The position numbers and the translations under genes are program-made. The notes beneath the pieces were generated by a model. The model was given only the letters and a program-made list of their open reading frames with translations. It had not been told where the DNA came from and made no database searches. This document shows, piece by piece, positions 1-6,342 of a stretch of DNA of 7,887 nucleotides; the stretch's first letter is position 1, and each line of letters begins with the position of its first letter. Location: positions 1-7,887 of the forward strand of contig JAKJDA010000127.1 of assembly GCA_022706165.1 (NCBI GenBank), read 5' to 3'. The stretch is from Candidatus Hydrogenedentota bacterium. Lineage in GTDB: Bacteria > Hydrogenedentota > Hydrogenedentia > Hydrogenedentales > SLHB01.

Positions 1-501
1 GGTGGATTCGATGCTTAGCAGTTCAGCGCCCGCCGCCGCGGATTGATCAAACAGCCACAGCATCGACTCCCAATGAGGACCGCTGCGCATCACCGGCGGC
101 CGCGTCATCTCGCGATTATCGTTTGGCGTCATTCGCAAAACCGACCGGAGCCCATATTTTTGATAGGCCTCTTCCATGCCGTCCAGCAACACGCGCGCAA
201 TATCAAGACCCCACCCCGGCGTCTGGGTCATGTCGGGCAAAGTCTCAAACTCAATCACCACGCCCGGCACCGACAATTCATGCGCCCGCTTCAACACACC
301 CTCGACGATTTCCCGATAATGCTCGATCACGCGCCCCATGGAATCCGCATTCACTTCCATCGGGGGAAGAGTGAAATTTATCTCGGGATACACCGTCCCA
401 CCCCCGATGACAAGGCCTCGGCGCGTCGTCAACGGCTTAGGAGAAACCCCGAAAATCAAATCCGTCGGATTCGGAATGGCTAACTTCTTGTACTGTGGCA
501 T
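1..501 (-). CDS. mtaB: Methanol:corrinoid methyltransferase MtaB-like, N-terminal part
   Basis: The reading frame opens at ATG (501-499) and stays open for 167 codons to the window edge, so the C-terminal two thirds are missing. MtaB is the zinc enzyme that moves the methyl group of methanol to the cobalt of the corrinoid protein MtaC in the cytoplasm. I recognise the family from the ordered N-terminal blocks: LIFGVSPKPL (residues 15-24), GGGTVYPEINF (33-43), VVIEFETLPDMTQTPGWG (81-98), KYGLRSVLRMTPND (115-128) and AGAELLSIES (157-166). From memory, the Glu of the last block (E165) matches a zinc-ligand glutamate of Methanosarcina MtaB; the two zinc cysteines would lie beyond the window. A good ribosome site, GGAGGG (515-510), sits 8 bases before the start. 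A near-consensus promoter and a leader hairpin lie upstream. Whether mtaC follows cannot be seen. The family call is firm; methanol specificity is inferred, since related corrinoid methyltransferases could use other substrates. Confidence 0.85.
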   Translation of the reverse strand, partial: MPQYKKLAIPNPTDLIFGVSPKPLTTRRGLVIGGGTVYPEINFTLPPMEVNADSMGRVIEHYREIVEGVLKRAHELSVPGVVIEFETLPDMTQTPGWGLDIARVLLDGMEEAYQKYGLRSVLRMTPNDNREMTRPPVMRSGPHWESMLWLFDQSAAAGAELLSIEST

Positions 502-535
502 TGACAGAACCCTCCACGTTATCAGCATACTCACT

Positions 536-562
536 CCCTGAGGCTTCCTGCATGCCTCAGGG
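536..562 (-). promoter_or_regulatory. Leader hairpin in the mtaB 5' untranslated region
   Basis: A perfect 9-base-pair inverted repeat, CCCTGAGGC (536-544) and GCCTCAGGG (554-562), has a 9-base loop. It lies between the predicted mtaB transcription start (about 615) and the ribosome site at 515-510. There is no T-run on either side, so it is not a canonical terminator. A role in mRNA stability, translation control or protein binding is possible but inferred. It does not match a cobalamin riboswitch as far as I can tell. Confidence 0.55.
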
Positions 563-622
563 CGAAGCGCGATCCAGTTTCGACGCACCTAAGCGCCTAT
601 CCACCAGCCCGAAACACGACGC

Positions 623-652
623 ATCATATCACATCACATCACATTGTGTCAA
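623..652 (-). promoter_or_regulatory. Sigma-70-type promoter for mtaB
   Basis: On the minus strand, a perfect -35 box TTGACA (652-647) is followed after 18 bases by TATGAT (628-623), one mismatch from the consensus -10. Transcription would start near 615, giving a leader of about 115 bases before the mtaB ATG at 501. The spacer is built largely of a repeated pentamer (see separate entry). The parA promoter in this window has identical boxes and spacing. Confidence 0.75.
628..642. repeat. Tandem pentamer (ATCAC)x3 in the mtaB promoter spacer
   Basis: Three exact copies of ATCAC (GTGAT on the mtaB strand) occupy 628-642. A degenerate fourth unit, ATCAT, lies at 623-627 and overlaps the -10 box. 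The array lies almost entirely between the -35 and -10 boxes. A change of one unit would alter the spacer from 18 to 13 or 23 bases, so the array could switch promoter strength by slippage, or act as tandem binding sites. Both roles are inference. Confidence 0.7.
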
Positions 653-809
653 CTCTACCGCCCATCGCGCCGCCAATCGACATTGGCGATTCTTGGGGCG
701 CAAATGGCCACGTTCAAAGGGAAAGACATCTCGAAACTTGCCCAGCCAACTAAAAATGCTCCACAATGGCCCCTGAAGAAAGCGCATCCTACAAGCTCCA
801 AGGAGAATC

Positions 810-2225
810 ATGCAGCGTTCCGCAAAAAGACTGGCGTGGTACATTATTCCGCCCTGCATCCTTCTCCCGGCGATCTGCGCCTTGCTCGGCACATGGGTTG
901 CCGCGAGCGGTCTCTCCGTGCGCCCCAGCGCTTTCGCCGTTATCTCCGGCGTCGCGGCTTCAGGACTGCTCGGGGGGCTGTTTGGTCTATTTATGGCAAA
1001 GCGAATCGCCGCCTGGCTAAGCGAAATTTCTAAGGCCGCAGAAGGTTATCTGTCCGGCGATTTTTCGAGACGTCTTCCCGCCGCCTCGACGCGCGAGTTG
1101 AACCAACTTGTCTTTGTCTTCAATCGAATGGCCGAGGAATTCGAACAGCGTCTCCAAGCCGTCCACCGCCAACGCCACGAACTCGACACCATTCTCTCGA
1201 GCATGGTCGAAGGCGTCATCGCATTGGACAACGAAGAGCGCATCCTGTCGATCAACCGAACCGCCGCCGAGTTGTTTCACGTCTCCTTTGCGGATGTCCG
1301 CATGCGCACGATCCAGGAAGGCATCCGCAATGCGGACCTGCAACGCTGCGTCCGCCAAGCGCTTCTCGGCTCCGCGCCCACCGATGACGAGATTGTGCTT
1401 TTCGGACCAGAGGAACGTTTCCTGCGCGTGCAGGCAGCCCCCTTGATGGATGATCGCCTGGGTCGGATCGGCGTCCTGCTTGTGATCGAAGACAGAACCC
1501 ATGTGCAGAAACTTCAAAACGCGCGGCGCGATTTTGTCGCGAATGTCTCGCATGAAATACGCACGCCGGTCACCTCCATCAAAGGATGCGCCGAGACCCT
1601 GCTCGAAGGAGCGATGGACGATCCCATCATGGCCAGAACTTTTCTTGAGACGATCGGCCGTCAATCAGACCGCTTGTGCTTGTTGGTCGACGATGTTCTC
1701 GCCCTTTCCCGTCTTGACCGCTCCGAAGGACTCGCTGACATTCCCTTTGAAACGGTTTCCCTGCGCCCCCTCATCGAAAGCGCCGTTCGCGCCTGCGCTG
1801 CCAAGGCGGAGACGAAGGGCATGCGGTTCGCGGTGGCCTGCGAACGCGATGTGACGGTGCATGCCAACGCTTCGCTGTTGGAACAGGCCGTGATCAATCT
1901 CGTGGATAACGCGATCAAGTACGGCAACCCTGACACCAAAATCTCCGTCTCCGTTGAACAAACATCTGGCGAAACGCATATCGCCGTTCGCGACAACGGC
2001 CCCGGCATCGCTCCCCAACACCTGCCTCGCATCTTCGAACGCTTCTACCGCATCGACCACGCGCGCAGCCGAAATCTGGGCGGCACGGGTCTCGGATTAG
2101 CCATCGTGAAACACATCATGAGCGTGCACGGCGGTTCGGTCACGGTCGATTCCGTCCTCGGAGAAGGAACTCTTTTCACTCTACGTCTTCCAAACCTTCC
2201 CAGTGGAGTTCAACTGGAACCATAG
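810..2225 (+). CDS. PhoR-like membrane sensor histidine kinase (HAMP-PAS-HisKA-HATPase)
   Basis: The 471-residue product is a two-component sensor kinase. Two membrane segments lie at about residues 10-32 and 42-62, with only a short outer loop between them, so it probably lacks a periplasmic sensor domain. A HAMP-like linker (about 63-115) and a PAS domain (about 122-230, including ILSSMVEGVIALDNEERILSIN-type sequence) follow. The phospho-acceptor motif is SHEIRTP, with H248. The ATPase has an N box NLVDNAIKY (363-371), G1 DNGPGI (395-400), an F box FERFYR (409-414) and G2 GGTGLGL (424-430), so every catalytic motif is present. This layout is that of PhoR (phosphate) kinases, but the signal cannot be read from sequence. 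AAGGAG at 800-805 supports ATG 810. No response regulator lies on either side, which is unusual for a PhoR and makes it an orphan within this window. The next gene downstream encodes a pilin and has its own leader. Confidence 0.92.
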   Translation: MQRSAKRLAWYIIPPCILLPAICALLGTWVAASGLSVRPSAFAVISGVAASGLLGGLFGLFMAKRIAAWLSEISKAAEGYLSGDFSRRLPAASTRELNQLVFVFNRMAEEFEQRLQAVHRQRHELDTILSSMVEGVIALDNEERILSINRTAAELFHVSFADVRMRTIQEGIRNADLQRCVRQALLGSAPTDDEIVLFGPEERFLRVQAAPLMDDRLGRIGVLLVIEDRTHVQKLQNARRDFVANVSHEIRTPVTSIKGCAETLLEGAMDDPIMARTFLETIGRQSDRLCLLVDDVLALSRLDRSEGLADIPFETVSLRPLIESAVRACAAKAETKGMRFAVACERDVTVHANASLLEQAVINLVDNAIKYGNPDTKISVSVEQTSGETHIAVRDNGPGIAPQHLPRIFERFYRIDHARSRNLGGTGLGLAIVKHIMSVHGGSVTVDSVLGEGTLFTLRLPNLPSGVQLEP

Positions 2226-2262
2226 CCGCTTTCTCCCGAAGCCCTTTCGAAAAGGCGGTTTT
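2226..2262 (+). terminator. Possible weak rho-independent terminator after the kinase
   Basis: Directly after the kinase stop codon, CCGCTTT (2226-2232) can pair with AAAGGCGG (2251-2258) with one bulged G. TTTT (2259-2262) follows. The loop is long (18 bases) and the T-run is short, so this is a tentative call. Confidence 0.35.
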
Positions 2263-2439
2263 GGGGCGGAATGCGGCCACGCCTTTCTTGAAAACGCCAT
2301 TTCCTAGTCTGAGTGACAAAAAACGGCCCTCTGGCACACACATTGTCAATCCATCCAAGGGATTTTACTCGCTCCATCACCGCCTTTTGTTTCCTTAACG
2401 CATTATGCAAGAAGACTTTATGGATATTTGCGCGATCGT

Positions 2440-2460
2440 TGGCACACCGCTTGTTATAAC
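2440..2460 (+). promoter_or_regulatory. Candidate pilin promoter (sigma-54-like and/or extended -10)
   Basis: Two readings overlap. TGGCAC (2440-2445), 5 bases, then TTGTT (2451-2455) matches the -24 element of sigma-54 promoters perfectly and the -12 element partly (TTGTT against TTGCA). TGTTATAAC (2452-2460) matches the extended -10 pattern TGnTATAAT with one mismatch, but has no good -35 box. Either start would give a leader of about 100 bases before ATG 2566. Sigma-54 control of major pilin genes is known in Pseudomonas, Geobacter and Myxococcus. The rest of the gap (2263-2439 and 2461-2552) holds no gene I can support, only short hairpins such as CGGTT/AACCG (2488-2505). Confidence 0.45.
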
Positions 2461-2552
2461 GGTCCTGACGACTGGAAAAGGTAAGGACGGTTGCCCCGGG
2501 AACCGATAACAGTTAAATCCGAAACAGCACGAAAGAACGAATCAAACACGTT

Positions 2553-2558
2553 GGAGGG
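2553..2558 (+). promoter_or_regulatory. Ribosome binding site that sets the pilin start
   Basis: GGAGGG lies 7 bases before ATG 2566. The frame is open back to an ATG at 2491, but only the 2566 start has a ribosome site and gives a short, basic prepilin leader. Confidence 0.8.
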
Positions 2559-2565
2559 TTGTCAC

Positions 2566-3054
2566 ATGAAGAAAAACACCGGTTTCACGTTGATTGAGCT
2601 GATGATTGTGGTCGCGATTATTGCGATTATCGCGGCGATAGCCATTCCGAATTTGCTGCGTTCGCGCATGAGCGCCAACGAAGCGAGCGCGGCGGGCGCG
2701 ATGCGCACCATCTCCACGGGCGAGGCCAGCTTCCAGGCGGCCTGCTTCATCGACACGAATGCCGATGGTTTGGGCGATTACGGCACGCTGGCGCAGTTGG
2801 CTGATCCCGATGGCGCCGGAGCCACGCCTCCGTTCATCGACCAGGTGTTGGGCGCCGGCACGAAGCAGGGCTACACCTTTGCGGCGGTTCCGGTCAACGG
2901 CACGGCGGCCGTCAGCCCCACCTATGCCTGCACGGCTGTCCCGCAGTCGCCCGGACGCTCCGGCTACCGGCAGTACTTCGTCAACGAAACCGGCGTGATT
3001 CGTTTCACCGCCGACGGCACCGCAGCTACGGCCGCTTCGAACCCTCTGAACTAA
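2566..3054 (+). CDS. Type IV pilin (prepilin PilA-like)
   Basis: The product has 162 residues. It begins MKKNTG followed by FTLIELMIV, a class III prepilin signal. The peptidase should cut between G6 and F7, methylate F7, and leave the conserved Glu at position +5 (E11). Residues 7-30 form the hydrophobic helix that anchors the subunit and packs into the fibre, ending in IPNLLRSR. The globular part has an acidic loop DTNADGLGD (63-71) that resembles calcium-binding loops. It has only two cysteines, C60 and C122, which could form one disulfide. It also has many aromatics, and SGYRQYFVNETGVIRFTADG near the end is typical of the prepilin family in Acidobacteria and planctomycete-like phyla. Size and a single strong leader suggest a major pilin or a GspG-like pseudopilin; the two cannot be separated here. 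No assembly genes (pilB, pilC, pilD) are nearby, so it stands alone. Confidence 0.9.
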   Translation: MKKNTGFTLIELMIVVAIIAIIAAIAIPNLLRSRMSANEASAAGAMRTISTGEASFQAACFIDTNADGLGDYGTLAQLADPDGAGATPPFIDQVLGAGTKQGYTFAAVPVNGTAAVSPTYACTAVPQSPGRSGYRQYFVNETGVIRFTADGTAATAASNPLN

Positions 3055-3086
3055 CCTAAGTACTGGCTGCGGTACTCGGCCCCAGA

Positions 3087-3119
3087 GCGGGCGGCAGGTC
3101 TCTTCCCCCTGCCGCCCGC
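3087..3119. terminator. Strong GC-rich hairpin between convergent genes
   Basis: GCGGGCGGCAGG (3087-3098) pairs perfectly over 12 bases with CCTGCCGCCCGC (3108-3119), with a 9-base loop. It begins 33 bases after the pilin stop codon. There is no T-run on either strand, so it is not a textbook intrinsic terminator. It may stabilise the 3' end of the abundant pilin mRNA or act as a U-less or rho-assisted terminator. The remaining gap to 3321 shows no supported feature. Confidence 0.5.
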
Positions 3120-3321
3120 GCCCCTATTGCCGCCAATCATCGCCCGCCACGCCGTTCCTGCGCCGCATACTTGTCATGCGCCATTCCTGCCTTTGTAACG
3201 CTTATAAAACAATCCATGCCGCTCTCTTGTGGACGCAGAACCTTGCAGAGGAGCTTTTTCGGGAGTGCATTTTCGCTGGCGCTGCGAACGCGTAGGGCCT
3301 ATGTGCCAACGTGAAAATGAA

Positions 3322-4117
3322 CTACGGAAGACGGGCGCGAATGGCAAGAAAATATCCGAACGGCACCCTCACTTTGCCCATTTCGGGACGCTGTCCCTTG
3401 GCCACTCCATGGCAATCGGACCCTCCGCCGATGAGAAGACCGCGCTCTCTGGCCAATTGACAGTAGGAATCCGTTTGGCCGGGGCTATGTCGGCAATGAT
3501 AGGCTTCAATTCCGTCGAATCCCAGTTGCAACAAAACATCGATGTGTTTGCGCGTGGCGGGCAATCCGGGATGCCCCAGAAACGCCAGGCCGCCCGCTGC
3601 ATGGAGGGTGTGAATGGTTTCCTCGGCGGTGGCCAGTCGCTTTGGGGCGTAGGCGCATTTCCCGCGGCCTATGAAGCGATCGAATACGGATTGAACCGTT
3701 TGCGCATAGCCTCGCGAAACGACTTCCTGAGCGATATGGATGCGCCCCAGAGCGCCTTGTGCAACGCGGCCGAGAATGTTGGCCAGGTCTACCTCTATGC
3801 CCCTGTCGCGCAGCCGATCGGCAATCTGAATCGCCCGTTCCGCGCGCGCGGTCTGTTGCCGGGCAAGCAACGCCAGCAAGGCCGGATGCGCGACGTTCAT
3901 TCCCATGCCGACGATGTGTATTTCATGGCGATCGTATGCGGCGCTGATTTCCACGCCTGGAAGAAAGTCCATGCCGTGTTGGACCGGTGACGGCCAACGC
4001 CGAAACCCCGATCGCCGCCGCGCGCCGGACAAGATCTTCCGGCGAGTCGACGCCGTCCGAAAAGTGCGTATGGAGATGCAGATCAACCCAACGCGTCTCG
4101 GCGGCCTGCGCGTTCAC
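3322..4117 (-). pseudogene. PHP-domain phosphoesterase (YciV/RNase AM-like), frame broken by a small deletion
   Basis: The gene starts at GTG (4117-4115), which overlaps the nusB stop as GTGA, and reads DLHLHTHFSDG (residues 12-22) to SALAVT (39-44), the start of a PHP domain. The next block should be the metal-binding DHD plus about 15 residues. It is absent, and the frame shifts at 3985. The rest continues in another frame to TAG 3322: QHGMDFLPGVEIS, EIHIVGMGMNVAHP, GRIHIAQEVV, FLGHPG and GGSDCH, in family order. The two parts total about 264 residues; with some 17 restored this fits the roughly 290 of E. coli YciV. Family members are 3',5'-nucleoside bisphosphate phosphatases, and E. coli YciV (RNase AM) trims rRNA 5' ends. 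The first frame stops at 3923. A downstream product starting at ATG 3972 (216 residues) would lack the first metal ligands and is unlikely to be active. A base-calling or assembly error is the main alternative to a true pseudogene. Confidence 0.75.
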
Positions 4118-4584
4118 GGATGAAGGGAGCCCGCGGCGTCTTCTCTCGGCTCGGCCGCTTCGGAGTCAGTCGCTGCGGGAAGGTCCTTAAGCCGGTCCAG
4201 CACGCCATTCACGAACCGCGCGGAATCCGGAGACCCGAAACGCTTGACCACCTCGATCGCTTCGTTGATTGCGACCGGTGCGGGCACATCGTCCCGGTGT
4301 CGCATCTCATAGAGCGCTACGCGCAGAATGTTCTGCTCGACGCGCCCCACGCGGTCGGGAGACCAGTTATGCAGCGCCTTGGCGATGAGTCCGTCCAATT
4401 CTTCGCGACATGTCATCACGCCGCGCACGAGTTCATTGGCATACTGTGCGACGTTGGCGCGAACAGGGTTGACCTCCCAAAATCCCGGCAAGACACGTTC
4501 CCAGTCATATTGCGTGAAGTCCAGGCCGAAAAGAAACTGCACGGCGCATTCGCGGGCGTGCCGCCGCGCTTTCGGACTGATCAC
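4114..4584 (-). CDS. nusB: Transcription antitermination factor NusB
   Basis: The 156-residue all-alpha protein is NusB, which binds boxA RNA together with NusE (S10) and promotes antitermination in rRNA operons. Family signatures are the N-terminal [13 protein letters not shown] (7-19), and the strong C-terminal block [29 protein letters not shown] at about 103-131, which contributes to RNA and S10 contacts. A Glu/Asp/Ala-rich tail follows the domain. The start is GTG (4584-4582), overlapping the ribH stop as GTGA, which implies translational coupling; AGGTGG lies 4 bases upstream. Its own stop overlaps the GTG of the PHP gene in the same way. The ribH-nusB pair is very common in bacteria. 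Confidence 0.95.
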   Translation of the reverse strand: MISPKARRHARECAVQFLFGLDFTQYDWERVLPGFWEVNPVRANVAQYANELVRGVMTCREELDGLIAKALHNWSPDRVGRVEQNILRVALYEMRHRDDVPAPVAINEAIEVVKRFGSPDSARFVNGVLDRLKDLPAATDSEAAEPREDAAGSLHP

Positions 4585-5054
4585 GCCTCCACCTGTTCCA
4601 CAAGGTTGACCATCTCGATGGCCGCTACGGCGGCGTCGAAACCTTTATTGCCGCTCTTCGTGCCGGCGCGTTCAATGGCCTGCTCGATGGTGTCGGTCGT
4701 AAGCACGCCAAAGACGACGGGCTTTCCTGTTTCGAGGGAAACATGCGCCACGCCCTTGGCCACTTCGTTCGCGACGTAGTCAAAGTGCGGCGTGCTGCCG
4801 CGAATCACTGCTCCCAAGGCGATGACCGCGTCGTACGAACCGCTTTCGGCCATCTTTTGGGCAATGAGCGGTATCTCGTAGGCGCCCGGCGTCCAGGCCA
4901 CGGTGACCTCGTCTTCCGTTACGCCGTGGCGTTCGAGCGCGTCCAAGGCGCCGCCCAGCAACTTTCCGGAAATGAACTCATTGAACCGCGAAATCACGAT
5001 GCCATACCGCTTTCCGGAGGAAACCAGCTTGCCTTCCAATACCCGTGGCGTCAC
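4581..5054 (-). CDS. ribH: 6,7-dimethyl-8-ribityllumazine synthase
   Basis: This 157-residue enzyme condenses 3,4-dihydroxy-2-butanone 4-phosphate with the ribitylamino-uracil to give lumazine, the penultimate riboflavin step; members assemble as pentamers or 60-mers. Visible signatures are the substrate-binding SRFNEFISG (22-30), PGAYEIP (56-62), [14 protein letters not shown] (81-94) with the catalytic His H90, [17 protein letters not shown] (115-131) and the phosphate-binding AGTKSGNKG (130-138). I place the start at GTG (5054-5052) because AAGGAG (5066-5061) lies 6 bases upstream. An in-frame ATG at 5084, sharing one base with the ribBA stop (TAATG), would add 10 residues but has no ribosome site and a non-conserved extension. 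The gene follows ribBA by 29 bases, so its substrate is supplied by its operon neighbour. Confidence 0.95.
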   Translation of the reverse strand: MTPRVLEGKLVSSGKRYGIVISRFNEFISGKLLGGALDALERHGVTEDEVTVAWTPGAYEIPLIAQKMAESGSYDAVIALGAVIRGSTPHFDYVANEVAKGVAHVSLETGKPVVFGVLTTDTIEQAIERAGTKSGNKGFDAAVAAIEMVNLVEQVEA

Positions 5055-5060
5055 GTTGTG

Positions 5061-5066
5061 CTCCTT
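5061..5066 (-). promoter_or_regulatory. Ribosome binding site that sets the ribH start
   Basis: On the minus strand, AAGGAG stands 6 bases before GTG 5054. It lies inside the reading frame of the longer ATG 5084 alternative, which argues that translation really begins at the GTG. Confidence 0.7.
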
Positions 5067-5083
5067 TCCGCATTCGCCGGCCA

Positions 5084-6277
5084 TTAAGCCAGCAGATGCC
5101 CCATTTTGTCCCGTTTGGTGCGCAGGTACCGGTCGTTCACCTCATTGGGCGGGATGATGATGGGAACCCGCGCGGTGATTTCCAGTCCGTATCCTTCGAG
5201 TCCCGCTCGCTTTACGGGATTGTTGGTGATGAGTCGCATGCGCTTGATGCCGAGGTCGCCGAGTATTTGGGCGCCGATGCCGTACTCGCGCGGGTCGGCG
5301 TCGAACCCGAGATGGAGGTTGGCCTCGACCGTATCGAGCCCTTTGTCCTGCAAGGCATACGCCCGTATCTTGTTCGCCAATCCGATGCCGCGCCCCTCTT
5401 GCCTCATGTACACCAGCACGCCGCGGCCCTCCTCGGCGATCATGCGCAGGGTCTCGCGCAACTGATTGCCGCAATCGCACCGCAAGGAGCCCAACACGTC
5501 GCCGGTCAGGCATTCGCTGTGCACGCGCACGAGGACCGGGTCGTCCGTGCCGACATCGCCGCATACCAAGGCAACGTGGTTTTGTTCGTCCAACACGGAC
5601 TCATACGCCACCAGCCGGAACTCGCCAAACTCGGTCGGCAGTTGCGTTTCCGCTACGCGCCGGATGAGGAGCTCGTTGCGGCGCCGGTATTGGATAAGCG
5701 CCTCGATGCTGCACATTTTGATGTGGTGCGCTTCGGCGAATTTTTCGAGTTGGGGCACGCGCGCCATGGTGCCGTCTGGATTCATGATTTCGCAAATGAC
5801 GGCGCTGGGATTCAGGCCCGCCAAACGAACCAGATCAACCGATCCCTCGGTTTGCCCCGCGCGAACCAAGACGCCTCCTTCGCGCGCCCGCAACGGGAAA
5901 ACATGTCCCGGCATGACCAGATCGTTCGGTCCGCAATCCGGGTCGATGGCGACGTGGATGGTGTGGGAACGGTCATGCGCGCTGATGCCCGTGGTCACGC
6001 CCGAAGCCGCTTCGATGGAGACATGGAACGCCGTGCTGAAGCGCGATCGATTGTCCGATGTCATCGGGGGAATGTGGAGCGCGTCCAGGCGTTCCGGCGT
6101 AAGCGCCAGGCAAATGAGCCCTCGCGCGTGCGCCGCCATGAAATTGACAGTCTCCGGCGTGACCTTCTCCGCGGCGATGACCAGATCGCCCTCGTTTTCC
6201 CGGTCTTCGTCGTCCACCAGAATGACCATCTGGCCCGCGTGCAATTCGTGCACGATTTCAGGAATCGTAGCGAACAT
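5084..6277 (-). CDS. ribBA: Bifunctional 3,4-dihydroxy-2-butanone-4-phosphate synthase / GTP cyclohydrolase II
   Basis: The 397-residue fusion supplies both branches of riboflavin synthesis. The N-terminal RibB domain (about 1-200) makes dihydroxybutanone phosphate from ribulose 5-phosphate. It shows the acidic metal loop [11 protein letters not shown] (21-31), [12 protein letters not shown] (92-103), [13 protein letters not shown] (123-135) and [13 protein letters not shown] (143-155). The C-terminal RibA domain (about 205-397) opens GTP and keeps its zinc cysteines C256, C267 and C269 in [18 protein letters not shown], the RQEGRGIGL motif (292-300) and [14 protein letters not shown] (352-365). 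All key residues are present in both halves, so both activities are expected. ATG 6277 is preceded by AGGGAG 11 bases upstream, a rather long spacing. It lies 65 bases after the yciI-like gene and directly before ribH. No FMN riboswitch was recognised upstream, and ribD and ribE are not in this window. Confidence 0.96.
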   Translation of the reverse strand: MFATIPEIVHELHAGQMVILVDDEDRENEGDLVIAAEKVTPETVNFMAAHARGLICLALTPERLDALHIPPMTSDNRSRFSTAFHVSIEAASGVTTGISAHDRSHTIHVAIDPDCGPNDLVMPGHVFPLRAREGGVLVRAGQTEGSVDLVRLAGLNPSAVICEIMNPDGTMARVPQLEKFAEAHHIKMCSIEALIQYRRRNELLIRRVAETQLPTEFGEFRLVAYESVLDEQNHVALVCGDVGTDDPVLVRVHSECLTGDVLGSLRCDCGNQLRETLRMIAEEGRGVLVYMRQEGRGIGLANKIRAYALQDKGLDTVEANLHLGFDADPREYGIGAQILGDLGIKRMRLITNNPVKRAGLEGYGLEITARVPIIIPPNEVNDRYLRTKRDKMGHLLA

Positions 6278-6317
6278 CTGTACTCGAACTCCCTATCGCA
6301 GCCGATCGCGCTTCGTG

Positions 6318-6336
6318 CGAGGTCCGCGACATATCC
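6318..6336. repeat. Motif shared with the parA leader
   Basis: CGAGGTCCGCGACATA at 6318-6333, in the 65-base gap between the yciI-like gene and ribBA, matches 15 of 16 bases with CGAGGTCCTCGACATA at 7160-7175 in the parA leader. Here the palindrome of the other copy is incomplete. The gap otherwise holds only the ribBA ribosome site. Confidence 0.45.
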
Positions 6337-6342
6337 TTGCCA

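Larger units (their letters stand above)
502..809. other. Divergent intergenic region, mtaB / histidine kinase
   Basis: These 308 bases separate two divergently transcribed genes. No reading frame here resembles a protein. The left part holds the mtaB ribosome site, a leader hairpin and a strong minus-strand promoter, listed separately. On the plus strand I see only the kinase ribosome site AAGGAG (800-805), 4 bases before ATG 810. No convincing sigma-70 promoter for the kinase was found, so its promoter is weak, uses another sigma factor, or was missed. Confidence 0.7.

Noticed and set aside
43..483. A 146-codon plus-strand open frame at the left edge
   Set aside because: It is antisense to the mtaB frame, and its His/Arg/Pro-rich translation looks like a shadow.
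628..652. CRP-type site from the repeated TGTGA in the mtaB promoter
   Set aside because: The TGTGA units are direct repeats. No TCACA partner lies at the required 6-base spacing on the same strand.
2491..2565. N-terminal extension of the pilin from ATG 2491
   Set aside because: It has no ribosome site, would put 25 extra residues before a standard 6-residue prepilin leader, and is less consistent with GGAGGG before ATG 2566.
3985..3986. Programmed ribosomal frameshift in the PHP gene
   Set aside because: No slippery run is present at the junction, and about 17 residues including the DHD ligands are missing, which a frameshift alone would not explain.
3229..3990. A 253-codon plus-strand open frame over the PHP gene
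   Set aside because: It mirrors the PHP coding sequence on the other strand and has no recognisable domain.
6278..6342. FMN riboswitch before ribBA
   Set aside because: The gap is only 65 bases, too short for the RFN element, and none of its conserved blocks was recognised.
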